From: Myxococcales bacterium | Lineage (GTDB): Bacteria; Myxococcota_A; Polyangia; Polyangiales; Polyangiaceae | Length of the DNA stretch: 64,000 nucleotides | Reading direction: 5' to 3' | NCBI GenBank assembly: GCA_016191785.1 | Contig: JACPVJ010000008.1 | Location: 1 to 64,000, forward strand | Shown here: positions 17,510 to 26,518 of the stretch, piece after piece | How positions within the stretch are numbered: position 1 is the stretch's first letter | How the letters are laid out: every line of letters starts with the position of its first letter | Notes under the pieces: generated by a model | Seen by the model: only the letters and a program-made list of their open reading frames with translations | Database searches by the model: none | Told to the model about the DNA's origin: nothing | Made by a program: the position numbers and the translations under genes

Positions 17510-20500
17510 CACGGGGGCGATACGTCCTCCGCAAACCGGCGGCGGCGCCGGCCATGAGGATCGCCGCAGCGCGCCAGTCCGCCGCCACATCCCGCCCCAG
17601 CGCCTCGCAGGTGCACGCGCGACCGCTCAGTATCTCGTCGTTCCCGCTCCCGTCGGGACCCGGGGCATCCGGGGCGCCGTCTTGCCCAGCATCTTGGCTC
17701 GCGTCCGGGCCGGCGTCGGTTCCTCCGTCGGGACCCGCGTCGGCACCACCGTCCGCAGCGCCTGGGAAGTGCACCGCAACGGAGTCGGACAAGACATCCG
17801 GTGACCTCTTCTGCCCCTTCATGGCCCGCACGGCGATTCGGTAGCGGTCCCCGTCCGCGAGTTGGAGCTCCGCCACCGTTGCCGCAGTCGCCGCGCCGAC
17901 GTCTTTCCACTCGGATATCCGGTCACCCGTGCCCTGATCGACAACGGCGACCTGGTAGCTCGTCGCACCGGACACCGCTCCCCACTTGCCCGAAAGGGTC
18001 GTCACGGTCTCAACGTCGTCCACGTCAGCATCGGTGATCCCGTGGACCGGGTCCGTGTCCCACACGAACGTGGGTCCGTCTATGGCGGGCTGGCGAAGGT
18101 CATAAAGGTAGCCGTCCGCTACCGAGACGATGATGTCGTCGTTCCCATCGCCATCCGTGTCAGCCAAAACTGCCGCACCGACGGGCCAGCCGAAGTCGAT
18201 CGCGTAGTCGAGCTTCCCCGCGCAGACGTCCACGAGGTAGAGCCAGCCGTCGGTGGAGCCCACCACCGCGCTGGGGTGCCCGGCACCGGTCAGGTTCTGG
18301 TGCACGACCGTCGAACCGAGCGCACCCACGAACGGCGCGCCGGACGCGGCCGCTGCCCCCGTCGCAAAGAGCTGCCCCCCGGCCAGAAATACGGTCTTCG
18401 ACGTGCCGGCTACCGTGCCGGACGCAACCGTGTTGCGGAGCTGCCCTGGAACGGCCGCAGCGGCTTCGGTGAGCACGGTTGCCCCACCCGGGCAGATCGC
18501 GATCGCGCCGTACGGGAAGGGTCGGTCGGCTGGGTTGGTGCTCCAGAGCATGGTGCTCAGGTCGTGGCCCCACGCCTGGCTCTCGAGGAAGCCGCCCTGG
18601 TAAATCACGTCCTTCTTCCCGTCCCCGGTGAGGTCTGCCAAGAGCGGCATGAAGTAGGCGGCGCCAGGTCCGCCGCTCGCCAAGACAGTGCCGTCACTGC
18701 CGCGGAGCACCTGCGTCACGTAGTGTTGGAATACCACGTCGTCGCGGCCATTGCCGTCCCAGTCCACCGCTGCGAGTCCGGCGGGGAGGCGGGTTGGTCC
18801 CGGGTTGAGGTCAGGACCGTTCCATAGGCTGGCTCCGTCTTTCCCGGACAGCGCCCGGGTGTGCAGTACCGTGTCTGCGGGCGCACCCCACTGCACGATG
18901 AAGTCGGGCACCTCGTCTGCGTCCACCTTCGCAACAACGATGTCGTTCAAGGGAGAACGTTCGATTGCTTTGGTCCAGAGAATCGAGCCGGCAGGGCTGA
19001 GCGCCCTGATTTCGTGGTTGGGTGGATCCGTCACTGGCTCAACCAACGCGCGGCACGCGATGATCGGCCCTTGCGCGGTCGAGGCGATGGTCGGGGCCAA
19101 CGTGTTCGACTTGGACCACGCCGGCGTTGGCTTGTCCGCCAGGCCGGCGTCCTTGGTGTCGAGGCGGACGGTCGCACCGCGGCTGTCGGGCACGACGATG
19201 GACTGGGCGGGATCGTTCTCCAGCGTCGCGGCGACGGGGACGAACTCGAGCTGACGCCAGCCGCCGCTCGCGTAATACCCGCCGAACTCGATCTCGTCGC
19301 CAGTCGGTACGAGCGCGGCGTCGAGGGCCGTGAAGCGCCCATCCGTCCGGGCGATTGCCAGCTGGGGGTATGGCTTGTCCAGCGGGGGCATGCTCCACGC
19401 CCTCAGCAGCGCCGCGCCCCCGGCGACCGTGTGCGAAGCCGCCTTCATCGGTTGGGCACCGCTCACGCGGTAGACGGCTAGCTCCGTCTGGTCGAGGTTC
19501 GAGGTGGCCAGCTCCAGTTGGGAATCGCCGTCGAGGTCCGCGGTGACCAACCGCTCTGCGATACTGGACCGTCGCGCGAGGTCGAAGTCGATCTGCGTCA
19601 GGCTCCGGCGACCCAGCAACGTCCAACGCTGAGTCAGCTTCGGCGTCGGTGTGCGAGTGAAGGAGTAGCCCGAAAGGGAGTTGTTCGAGGTCGTCACGAT
19701 GTCGAACGCGGAAGCCGGCCCGAGCTCTGCGGCGCCCACGACTCTCTCCCCAGCAAGCGTCGAGAGCGATTGACCGCTCTTCGCGTCGAGGACGTAGGTA
19801 GACGGCGAACCGTCGGCTGCCTCGCCGCTCACCACCACCTCGAAAGCACCGTCGCCGTCCAGATCTGCCACGGGGTTTGCGCCCACCGTGACCCGCGCGT
19901 CGAGCTTCCCGACGTCGACGGACCAGCTCAGCTCCAGCTTCTGAAGCACCTCGTCAAACCGCACCAGCATGGCCTTGTGGCCGGTGCCTGCGGAGTAGTC
20001 CGCGGTGGACAGAAAGCACACCAACTCTTCGCCAGCCGCACCGTCGACGTCCCGAGGAACGCAGCGGCTCAAGTGCGTCGGCGGTGAGAGGCCAGGAGCA
20101 GTCGCCAGGCTCTTGCCCGCTGCGACGTCGACCACGTCGAGAGCACCCGAGGACGCATACAGCAGCCGCACCCCGCCGCTCGCTGCGGTGAACAAGGTGG
20201 TGGAGTTCGAGTTGCCACACACGATGGACGGCAACGTGTAGATCTTCTTCGGTGCGGAGAGCCCACCTGAGAACGAGTAGACGTACCCGCTCGCGCCGTT
20301 GTTGACCGCGCAACAGCCGCACTCCTGGGTGAGCACGTCGAGTCTGCCGTCTCCATCGAGGTCCCCCACTCGCACCCCACTCAGTGTGCCCAAGTCGGTC
20401 GCGGGCTCGACCCAAGCCAGCGCGCCGTTGGACGAGTCGACGACGACGACTTGGTTGGTGGTACGCGTCAGCAGCTCCACCTTCCCGTCCCCGTCCAGGT

Positions 20501-20843
20501 CCGCAGTCCCGACGACTCCCTGGAACCCGCGTGTCGGCGTCTGCCACAGGGTGGCGCCTGTCGGCGTACGCGCCGACAGCTTGCCACCCGTCGCGAAGAC
20601 GACCTCTGCGAATTGGTCACCGTTCAAGTCAATTCCTATCGCCCCAGTAGCTCCCACCGCCCCGCCGAGGTAATGGCGCCAGTAGGGGACGGGCGCGGTC
20701 AGGTTGGACTGTCCGGACGCGGACGCGGTGCGTTGCGCATCGCGCCGCGCAGCCGGCCAATCCGCAGAAGCCTGTCCCACAACAAGGACAAACGCCCCAA
20801 CCACGGCCCAACCTGCTGCCCGTCGCATCGGTGCCGAGGACAT
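17481..20843 (-). CDS. large secreted FG-GAP/VCBS-repeat protein with possible MYXO-CTERM-like tail
   Basis: About 1120 residues from the ATG at 20843. The signal peptide follows (RRAAGWAVVGAFVLVVGQASA), so the 60 residues upstream in the longer frame are rejected. The body has many Asp-rich calcium-loop repeats (DLNGDQFAE, DLDGDGKVE, DLDGDGRLD, DTDGDGNDD), as in FG-GAP/VCBS beta-propellers. A fibronectin-III-like domain lies near the end (GKWGAVSGATSYQVAVVD). Then comes an Asp/Gly/Ala linker, a Cys-Thr-Cys motif, a short hydrophobic stretch and an Arg-rich end, an arrangement like myxobacterial MYXO-CTERM sorting signals. It is probably surface-exposed. It diverges from the glycosyltransferase at 21055. 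Confidence 0.85.
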   Translation of the reverse strand: MSSAPMRRAAGWAVVGAFVLVVGQASADWPAARRDAQRTASASGQSNLTAPVPYWRHYLGGAVGATGAIGIDLNGDQFAEVVFATGGKLSARTPTGATLWQTPTRGFQGVVGTADLDGDGKVELLTRTTNQVVVVDSSNGALAWVEPATDLGTLSGVRVGDLDGDGRLDVLTQECGCCAVNNGASGYVYSFSGGLSAPKKIYTLPSIVCGNSNSTTLFTAASGGVRLLYASSGALDVVDVAAGKSLATAPGLSPPTHLSRCVPRDVDGAAGEELVCFLSTADYSAGTGHKAMLVRFDEVLQKLELSWSVDVGKLDARVTVGANPVADLDGDGAFEVVVSGEAADGSPSTYVLDAKSGQSLSTLAGERVVGAAELGPASAFDIVTTSNNSLSGYSFTRTPTPKLTQRWTLLGRRSLTQIDFDLARRSSIAERLVTADLDGDSQLELATSNLDQTELAVYRVSGAQPMKAASHTVAGGAALLRAWSMPPLDKPYPQLAIARTDGRFTALDAALVPTGDEIEFGGYYASGGWRQLEFVPVAATLENDPAQSIVVPDSRGATVRLDTKDAGLADKPTPAWSKSNTLAPTIASTAQGPIIACRALVEPVTDPPNHEIRALSPAGSILWTKAIERSPLNDIVVAKVDADEVPDFIVQWGAPADTVLHTRALSGKDGASLWNGPDLNPGPTRLPAGLAAVDWDGNGRDDVVFQHYVTQVLRGSDGTVLASGGPGAAYFMPLLADLTGDGKKDVIYQGGFLESQAWGHDLSTMLWSTNPADRPFPYGAIAICPGGATVLTEAAAAVPGQLRNTVASGTVAGTSKTVFLAGGQLFATGAAAASGAPFVGALGSTVVHQNLTGAGHPSAVVGSTDGWLYLVDVCAGKLDYAIDFGWPVGAAVLADTDGDGNDDIIVSVADGYLYDLRQPAIDGPTFVWDTDPVHGITDADVDDVETVTTLSGKWGAVSGATSYQVAVVDQGTGDRISEWKDVGAATAATVAELQLADGDRYRIAVRAMKGQKRSPDVLSDSVAVHFPGAADGGADAGPDGGTDAGPDASQDAGQDGAPDAPGPDGSGNDEILSGRACTCEALGRDVAADWRAAAILMAGAAAGLRRTYRPRASERRRPGP

Positions 20844-21054
20844 GACGGACGAAGGGTAGCACGCGTCGGCCGCTCGCCCGAGCTTCGGCCAGGGTGAAGC
20901 GCGGCATGTGGGCTGGTCGCCCGCGCCTGTCCCGCGGATGAACGATCCGTCCCCTCCGCGCACCCCCTTTGCGCCCGGTCCGCGGTCCGGGCCGCCCTCA
21001 TCGCACCGCGAGCGCAACTGCAACGCAGGATTGAGCTATGCTCCTCCGCCGATC
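20844..21054. promoter_or_regulatory. divergent intergenic region, probable promoters for both flanking genes
   Basis: 211 bases between two divergent starts (large surface protein leftward, glycosyltransferase rightward). Longer frames cross it on both strands but lack family similarity there. No specific promoter boxes were convincing. Confidence 0.35.
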
Positions 21055-22197
21055 ATGTCCGGCCCGGTAGACATTTGCTTCCTTTCGTCCAAGCATCCCC
21101 CGAAGGACAAGCGGGTTTTCGACAAGGAGGCCGTTTCCCTGGCGAAAGCGGGCTTTCGCGTCACCCACCTGGCGCCTGGCGAGGCGACCAGCGCATTCGA
21201 GAGCGGGGTGGAGCTTCGGACCTATGCGCCGCCCGCGCGCTTGGTCGACCGCCTCTCGCAACTGCCTCGCCTGTTTCGCCTCGCGCGCTCGGTGGACGCG
21301 GCCTGCTATCACTGCAACGAGGTCGACTCATGGCTGGTCGGCGTCGCCCTGAAGCTCTCGACGGGCGCAAAGGTCGTCTTCGACGTGCACGAGATCTACC
21401 CCGCAGAGTTCGCCGAGTCTCGATTCCCAACGCGGCTCCAGCCAGTGGTCGCCGCCGGAGTTCGCGCGACCATTCGGGCGCTCCTGCCCTTCACCGATCG
21501 CTTGGTGCTCGCGAAGCAGTCAGCGGCGCCGGACTACCCCGGCTCCGAGAGCATCCAGGTCTTGATTCAGAACTTCACCTCAGTCGAGGCCGCGCAATCG
21601 ACCTCCGTCCCAAAAGTCGAGAAAGAACGCCTGACCGCAGTCCATGTCGGCGGCATGTCGAGGGAGCGCGGGTGGCCACAACTGCTCGAGGCGATGCGCT
21701 CCCCCGCGTTGAAGGACCTCGACGTTCTCCTGCTGGGCGGTTTCCCCAGCGGGGGTCAGGAGGAGTTCGAAGCGGCGGCGCGCGCCGCCGGCCTCGACCA
21801 TCGCTTCCAAATCGTCGAGTGGCTGCCCTTCCACCAGGCCTTCCAGCGCATCGCCCAGTGTGACATCGGGCTGCTCCTGCTGCAGCCGGGGCGGCTGAAC
21901 CACGTCCACGCGTTTCCCCACAAGCTCTTCGACTACATGCTGGCGGAGCTCCCGGTCGTGGTCCCGGAGTTCTCACTCGAGGTGTCCCGCATCGTGTCCG
22001 AGGCGGACTGCGGAATTCTGATCGATCCCTCGGACCCCAAGTCCATCGCCGCGAGCCTGGAGGCGCTCATCTCCGACCCCGGGCGGCGCAAGACCCTCGG
22101 GGCTCGGGGACGGGCAGCCGTGCTCGAGCGCTACAACTGGGAAGCCGAAGCGGAGAAGCTCGTCGCCGCTTACACCGAGCTTTTTCGAGACCTCTAG
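21055..22197 (+). CDS. glycosyltransferase, GT4-like
   Basis: 380 residues from the ATG at 21055 (MSGPVDICFLSSKHPP). The longer frame from 20908 runs through the divergent promoter region. The two-Rossmann GT-B layout is visible: an N-terminal acceptor domain (FDKEAVSLAKAGFRVTHLAP), the C-domain start AVHVGGMSRERGWPQLLEAM, and the donor-site stretch FPHKLFDYMLAELPVVVPEF. It probably adds one sugar of the repeat unit at the inner membrane; donor and linkage cannot be read from sequence. Confidence 0.87.
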   Translation: MSGPVDICFLSSKHPPKDKRVFDKEAVSLAKAGFRVTHLAPGEATSAFESGVELRTYAPPARLVDRLSQLPRLFRLARSVDAACYHCNEVDSWLVGVALKLSTGAKVVFDVHEIYPAEFAESRFPTRLQPVVAAGVRATIRALLPFTDRLVLAKQSAAPDYPGSESIQVLIQNFTSVEAAQSTSVPKVEKERLTAVHVGGMSRERGWPQLLEAMRSPALKDLDVLLLGGFPSGGQEEFEAAARAAGLDHRFQIVEWLPFHQAFQRIAQCDIGLLLLQPGRLNHVHAFPHKLFDYMLAELPVVVPEFSLEVSRIVSEADCGILIDPSDPKSIAASLEALISDPGRRKTLGARGRAAVLERYNWEAEAEKLVAAYTELFRDL

Positions 22198-22254
22198 GCG
22201 AGCCGGCAGAGCACGGCTGAGCAGGAAGCGCGCCGCGCGCGAATCCACGCCCAT

Positions 22255-23976
22255 TCACGGGCACGGGCCGGATGCGAGCGGGCAATGCACCAACCCCGAG
22301 CCCACCTGCGCGATGAGCGCGTCCGCGCGGCATTGGGGAAACAGCGGATTGCCGAAGAACTGCACCTGCCCGGCCTTCCAATTCGGCGCGTTCACTTTCG
22401 TGAGTAGCGAGTTGGTCCCCACCCCGCACGAAGCGCCTTTGCCGAGGGTCATGGTCGCTGAGGTGAGAGCGGGCAGGTCCAGAGAGACCAGGGTCGTATC
22501 GTGTACCCAGAAGCCAAACCCTACTTGCTTCAGCGAGCTGAGACTCAGGCTCGAGAGCTTCCTGAGCTGCATGCCGTTCTTCACGGTCACCAAGCCGGGA
22601 GCGATAAGCGCTCCCGTCGTCTCGAACGATGCAAGCCCGTCCTCGCATCCGATCGATAGCAACCCCGGCAACGAGATGTCCCCAGCCCCCGCATCGAACA
22701 TGGGCACCTCGTAGTTGCTCAACCCGCAACTCGGGATCGTGTTCACCGAGGGAAGATCGATTCCCGAGAAGGCGCGAATCCTGATTGGGCCACTCGACGA
22801 CGTCAGCTTCGGTGCAGTGAGTTTGCTCACACCGTCGACGATGAGCTGTCCGGTTGTTGTCAGCGCGGGGAGGCTGATGGGCGTCTTCGTCTGGCCCTGT
22901 GTTATGTGCACACCCAACGAACTCGACAGAACAGGAGCGTCCAAGACGGTCACCCCGCTCAAGTTGATTTCGGCAGATGTAACCAGGGGCATTGACACGC
23001 TCAGAGGACCAGGAGCGCTGACCGTGATCGCCTTCGTCGAGATCAACGCCGGGAGCTTGACGTTTGCGAGCGTCAACCCGGAAACGTTCAGCTCGTTCTG
23101 CACCGTCTGCAACGCAGGCAGCTCCAGAGTACCGAGCGAATCTGCAACCAGTTGAACATCCCCTACCGACTTGAGTGCGGGCAGACCCAGCGTGGCCAAG
23201 TCCGGGGCCCCGTTCCCAGCGTTGTAGATGCTCTTGCCAACCTTCGTCAGCACTGGCAACGACACCGCCTTGAGTCCCGGCGCATCGATGGCCAGGTCGC
23301 CAGTGACCTCTGTGAACTGCTGGAGGAACGCCACGTCTAGGGAGTTGTGGATGGTGAAGCTGCCCTGCAGAATCCCGCTGCCACCGAGCGGCGGCGCGTT
23401 GCAGGCGTAGCTGGTGCTCGTCACTTCGCTCGCTTCGAGTGTCCCGTTCCCGTTCGTATCGACACCTGCCTTGATCGCTGTGCCAGCTGCAGGGCAGTTC
23501 GGTCCGGGCGGTTCGGGATCCAGGAGCACCAGCGCCGCTTTCCCTGCGGCGCTGCACACATATGCCGTCGAAGTGACCTCGTTGGGCTCGAGCGTCCCGT
23601 TCCCGTTGGGATCGACACCTGCCTTGATCGCCGTGCCGCCTGCAGGGCAGTTCGGTCCAGTTGGTTCGGGATCCAGGAGCACCAGCGCCGCCTTCCCGGC
23701 GGCGCCGCACACGTATGCCGTCGAAGTGACCTCGTTGGGCTCGAGCGTCCCGTTTTGGTTCTGATCCGTGCCGAGGTGAATGGCGAGGCCGCCGCTGGGA
23801 CAGTTGCTGCCGGGGGGCTCGGCCACTTGATCGATGAGCGGCGCTCCGCCATCAGTTCCGGTGTTCCCCGAAGAGCCGCCCGCTGCGTCTTCGTTGCTGT
23901 TGCACGCGTTGAGCACGACCGGCCAGTTGCCGATGACGAGAGTCACGAGAAGCCTGCGTACCCAGTCTTTCTTCAT
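22255..23976 (-). CDS. putative lipoprotein with three DUF7151-like repeats and a receptor-L-like repeat domain
   Basis: 573 residues from the ATG at 23976; an in-frame GTG directly before it is an alternative. The signal ends in LNAC, a slightly atypical lipobox. Then come three 51-residue tandem repeats with pattern NCP.GG..I..G.D.NGNGTLE.NEVTST.Y.C, resembling DUF7151 units with an EF-hand-like Asp/Asn loop. The remaining ~370 residues are beta-strand and Leu-rich repeats (for example FLQQFTEVTGDLAIDAPGL), like receptor L-domain or leucine-rich solenoids. Probably a surface adhesin or recognition protein. Its 3' end faces the glycosyltransferase at 57 bases. Confidence 0.75.
   Translation of the reverse strand: MKKDWVRRLLVTLVIGNWPVVLNACNSNEDAAGGSSGNTGTDGGAPLIDQVAEPPGSNCPSGGLAIHLGTDQNQNGTLEPNEVTSTAYVCGAAGKAALVLLDPEPTGPNCPAGGTAIKAGVDPNGNGTLEPNEVTSTAYVCSAAGKAALVLLDPEPPGPNCPAAGTAIKAGVDTNGNGTLEASEVTSTSYACNAPPLGGSGILQGSFTIHNSLDVAFLQQFTEVTGDLAIDAPGLKAVSLPVLTKVGKSIYNAGNGAPDLATLGLPALKSVGDVQLVADSLGTLELPALQTVQNELNVSGLTLANVKLPALISTKAITVSAPGPLSVSMPLVTSAEINLSGVTVLDAPVLSSSLGVHITQGQTKTPISLPALTTTGQLIVDGVSKLTAPKLTSSSGPIRIRAFSGIDLPSVNTIPSCGLSNYEVPMFDAGAGDISLPGLLSIGCEDGLASFETTGALIAPGLVTVKNGMQLRKLSSLSLSSLKQVGFGFWVHDTTLVSLDLPALTSATMTLGKGASCGVGTNSLLTKVNAPNWKAGQVQFFGNPLFPQCRADALIAQVGSGLVHCPLASGPCP
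23386..23817 (-). repeat. three tandem 153-base repeats
   Basis: In-frame repeats within the lipoprotein gene; the third is shorter. Copies are close to identical over long stretches at base level (for example the segment coding GTLEPNEVTSTAYVC), which points to recent duplication or ongoing conversion rather than an old domain array. Confidence 0.8.
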
Positions 23977-24163
23977 CACTCACCCCCTCGCCGGCAGTGG
24001 GAAGGCACAGCGGTCCTAGCCTACTCCCGGAGTGCAGGAGCGCAAGCGCGAAGGCTCCGGCGCGACCCGACTTCGACAATCGACGCTGCGACACCTTCAA
24101 CGGGGAAGACGGCGTAGAGCCGGGCCCCGCCGACGGCCAGTGGTCTTGCCCCGTGCAGAACAA

Positions 24164-24940
24164 TCAACGCGTGACCGTGGCGACCAACATCCACCCCGAC
24201 ACCGTCCATGTGGGTAGCCGATCGGCGAGCCGGGCATTCACCCGCGTGGCCCCGGGGAGCAAGAACACCGGAGCAAACAGGGCTCCACACACGATGGTGC
24301 GCGCCCGGAAATCCCCGATCCGAAATCCGGCATCCGTAAGGAGCGACTCCAGAGCTGCTCGAGTAAAAAAGTTCACGTGCCCGCTATCGGCGTTCAGAAA
24401 CGCCGCGCCCGAGGTGTTTCGGCGGAATCGCGCGCGCACGCGTCGCATCGCTGCGTAGGCCCTATTCGACTCGACCAGGTTCCGCCAGATCCAGCTTTGG
24501 GCCTCGAATGGGCCGTACCCGTTGGGCACCGTCACCACCAACGTGCCGCCCCCCGGCAGCAACCGTTTCAACTCGCGGACGAACGCCTTCGGGTCATCGA
24601 CGTGTTCGAGTACCTCACTGCAGATGACCACGTCGAAGGACTCTGATGGGTAGTCCTCGATGGCACGATGCTCGAACTTAAGCGTTCGGATGTCGCGATG
24701 CTGTTCTCGGGCGTAGCGGATGGACTCCTCGTGAACGTCGATGCCCGTGACGTGGTAGCCCATTCGCGCCAGCGGCGCGGCAAGTAGGTTTCCAGTGCCG
24801 CAACCCACGTCGAGCACGCGCGGGCTCCCCTGGCGGGTCGAGGCCCGACCTACCGCGTTGGCCACGAACTCCAAGCGTTTCTTGAATCCGTAGGCGGTCT
24901 CTTCGACGCTGGGAGTATCACGAGGCATTGTGCCTTGCAT
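24164..24940 (-). CDS. class I SAM-dependent methyltransferase (UbiE/Methyltransf_11 type)
   Basis: 258 residues from the ATG at 24940 (MQGTMPRDTP), preceded by an AAGGAAA ribosome site; the longer frame to 25378 overlaps the flippase gene and is rejected. Motif I is VLDVGCGTGNLL, followed by the acidic MGYHVTGIDVHEESI and the post-II region FDVVICSEVLEHVDDP. The C-terminal part contains a stretch (RAALESLLTDAGFRIGDFRA) seen in polysaccharide and lipid methyltransferases. It lies 35 bases after the flippase and is probably cotranscribed. Target unknown. Confidence 0.87.
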   Translation of the reverse strand: MQGTMPRDTPSVEETAYGFKKRLEFVANAVGRASTRQGSPRVLDVGCGTGNLLAAPLARMGYHVTGIDVHEESIRYAREQHRDIRTLKFEHRAIEDYPSESFDVVICSEVLEHVDDPKAFVRELKRLLPGGGTLVVTVPNGYGPFEAQSWIWRNLVESNRAYAAMRRVRARFRRNTSGAAFLNADSGHVNFFTRAALESLLTDAGFRIGDFRARTIVCGALFAPVFLLPGATRVNARLADRLPTWTVSGWMLVATVTR

Positions 24941-24975
24941 GCTGGCTTTCCTTGCTGCTGACTTGCTCGGCAATT

Positions 24976-26478
24976 CTACTCGCTGTTGCGTGCCCGAAGG
25001 AGTCGCAGCGCATGGCGCAGGACCTCGGGTTTCGCGATGTACCACCAAGCCAGGACCAGCGCGGTCGCAAGCACGCCAACGACCGCCAACTGCGCGGTCG
25101 TCGGCCAACTCGCGAAACCGGCCCTGGGCGCGGCGACCAGGGCCGCCACCAGGGCTGCGCTCGAAGGACCGACAGCGCCGAACAGCGACCTCCAGGACGC
25201 CCCGCGGAGGAGGTCCCACGCCGAGATGACCGTCAGCGCACCGAGCGACCAAAAGGTGACCATGCAGGCAGTCGTCGCCGAAGCAACACTGGCGTGGCTC
25301 GGCCGAACCGCATAGAAGGCTCCGACTCCGAGCGCCGAGGACACGACCAAGTTCACCAAGTTCCGCGGGAATCGCCAACGCACTTCGATGATCCCTTTGA
25401 GTCCGTTGTAGACAGTCAACGGCACGATGCAGGTCAACAGAAGGCTGAAGCGCTCGACGCCTGTTAGCACGGTGTCACTCGCGATGAACACCCCTAGCAA
25501 CGCGGCCTTGAATGGATAGATAGAGGCGACCAGTATCGCGGAGCTGCCCACCATGACCTCGAGCAGCGTTCGAGCGCTGGCGCGCACCTTGTCGACCTCC
25601 GAGGCGCCGAGCTGCTTCGCCCCGACCACCATGGCCAGCTCGTTGACGGGGAGCACGATGAGCCCGGTCGCTTGCACGAGGACGAACATCGTCAGCAAGT
25701 ACCCCACGTCCTCGACGTCCCCGCGAATCAGCCACGGAGTGATGACGAAGAGAAGGCTGTCCATGACGTTGATGGCACTGCGCGGCGGGCCGTAGAGCAC
25801 CGCCTCCCGCACGAGCCACTTGGTCCGCTCGAGGGGCAGCCCGGTCAGCCCGCGGAGCGCGGGCAGCGTGAAGTGCCAGTGACCGACGCCCAGGAGGATC
25901 GTCGAGCCGACCATGTACCAGAGGAACACCCGCTGCACCGAGTCGTGGTCGAGCGCCAGCGCCGCGATGTAGAGCCCGGAAGCGCAGAGCAGCTTGTACA
26001 GGTTGTACAGCACCATTCGCCGGCTCAGGAGAAGGTTATTGATGACGACGAAATGGAAGAGCTGCTGAACGGAGAGGAGCGCGACGTACCACGGCACCCA
26101 CGACGGGTAGTCCTTCGCCGGGAACAGCGCTCCGGCGATGGAGTCCCCGCCCAACGCCAGCGCCGCCAGCACGAGCGCGCTCGTCGCGGCGTACCCGAGC
26201 ATCACCACGAGGTCGATGAGTTGACGCAGCTTGTCGTCGTTGGCGTACATGCCAACGTACCGCAGCTGAAACGTCGGGGCGCCTAAGGCGAGCACCCCGA
26301 CCAAGCTCGCGCTGTAGCGTCGCACGAGCAGGAAGAGCGCTAACGCGACGGGCGCGAGCCAACCCGTGCTCAGCCGCATCAGCAGCCAGATCCCGGCGGC
26401 GTTGACCGCAGCGAACACCACGTTCGTCACGATGTCCCGGCCGAGCTTGCTCACCTGACGTTCCTCGCGACTCGGCAC
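24976..26478 (-). CDS. Wzx-type oligosaccharide flippase
   Basis: 500 residues with about 12-14 hydrophobic segments spread over the whole length and few soluble loops, the pattern of the PST/Wzx branch of the MOP superfamily. It begins KLGRDIVTNVVFAAVNAAGI, typical of the first helix. The family moves undecaprenyl-diphosphate-linked repeat units across the inner membrane. It is the only flippase in the window, fitting one Wzx/Wzy pathway. Located between asparagine synthase copy 2 and the methyltransferase, all leftward with short gaps. Confidence 0.83.
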   Translation of the reverse strand: MPSREERQVSKLGRDIVTNVVFAAVNAAGIWLLMRLSTGWLAPVALALFLLVRRYSASLVGVLALGAPTFQLRYVGMYANDDKLRQLIDLVVMLGYAATSALVLAALALGGDSIAGALFPAKDYPSWVPWYVALLSVQQLFHFVVINNLLLSRRMVLYNLYKLLCASGLYIAALALDHDSVQRVFLWYMVGSTILLGVGHWHFTLPALRGLTGLPLERTKWLVREAVLYGPPRSAINVMDSLLFVITPWLIRGDVEDVGYLLTMFVLVQATGLIVLPVNELAMVVGAKQLGASEVDKVRASARTLLEVMVGSSAILVASIYPFKAALLGVFIASDTVLTGVERFSLLLTCIVPLTVYNGLKGIIEVRWRFPRNLVNLVVSSALGVGAFYAVRPSHASVASATTACMVTFWSLGALTVISAWDLLRGASWRSLFGAVGPSSAALVAALVAAPRAGFASWPTTAQLAVVGVLATALVLAWWYIAKPEVLRHALRLLRARNSE

Positions 26479-26518
26479 GCTCGACCACGCGTCATGTCGG
26501 GCTCGCGGGCCGACGCCA

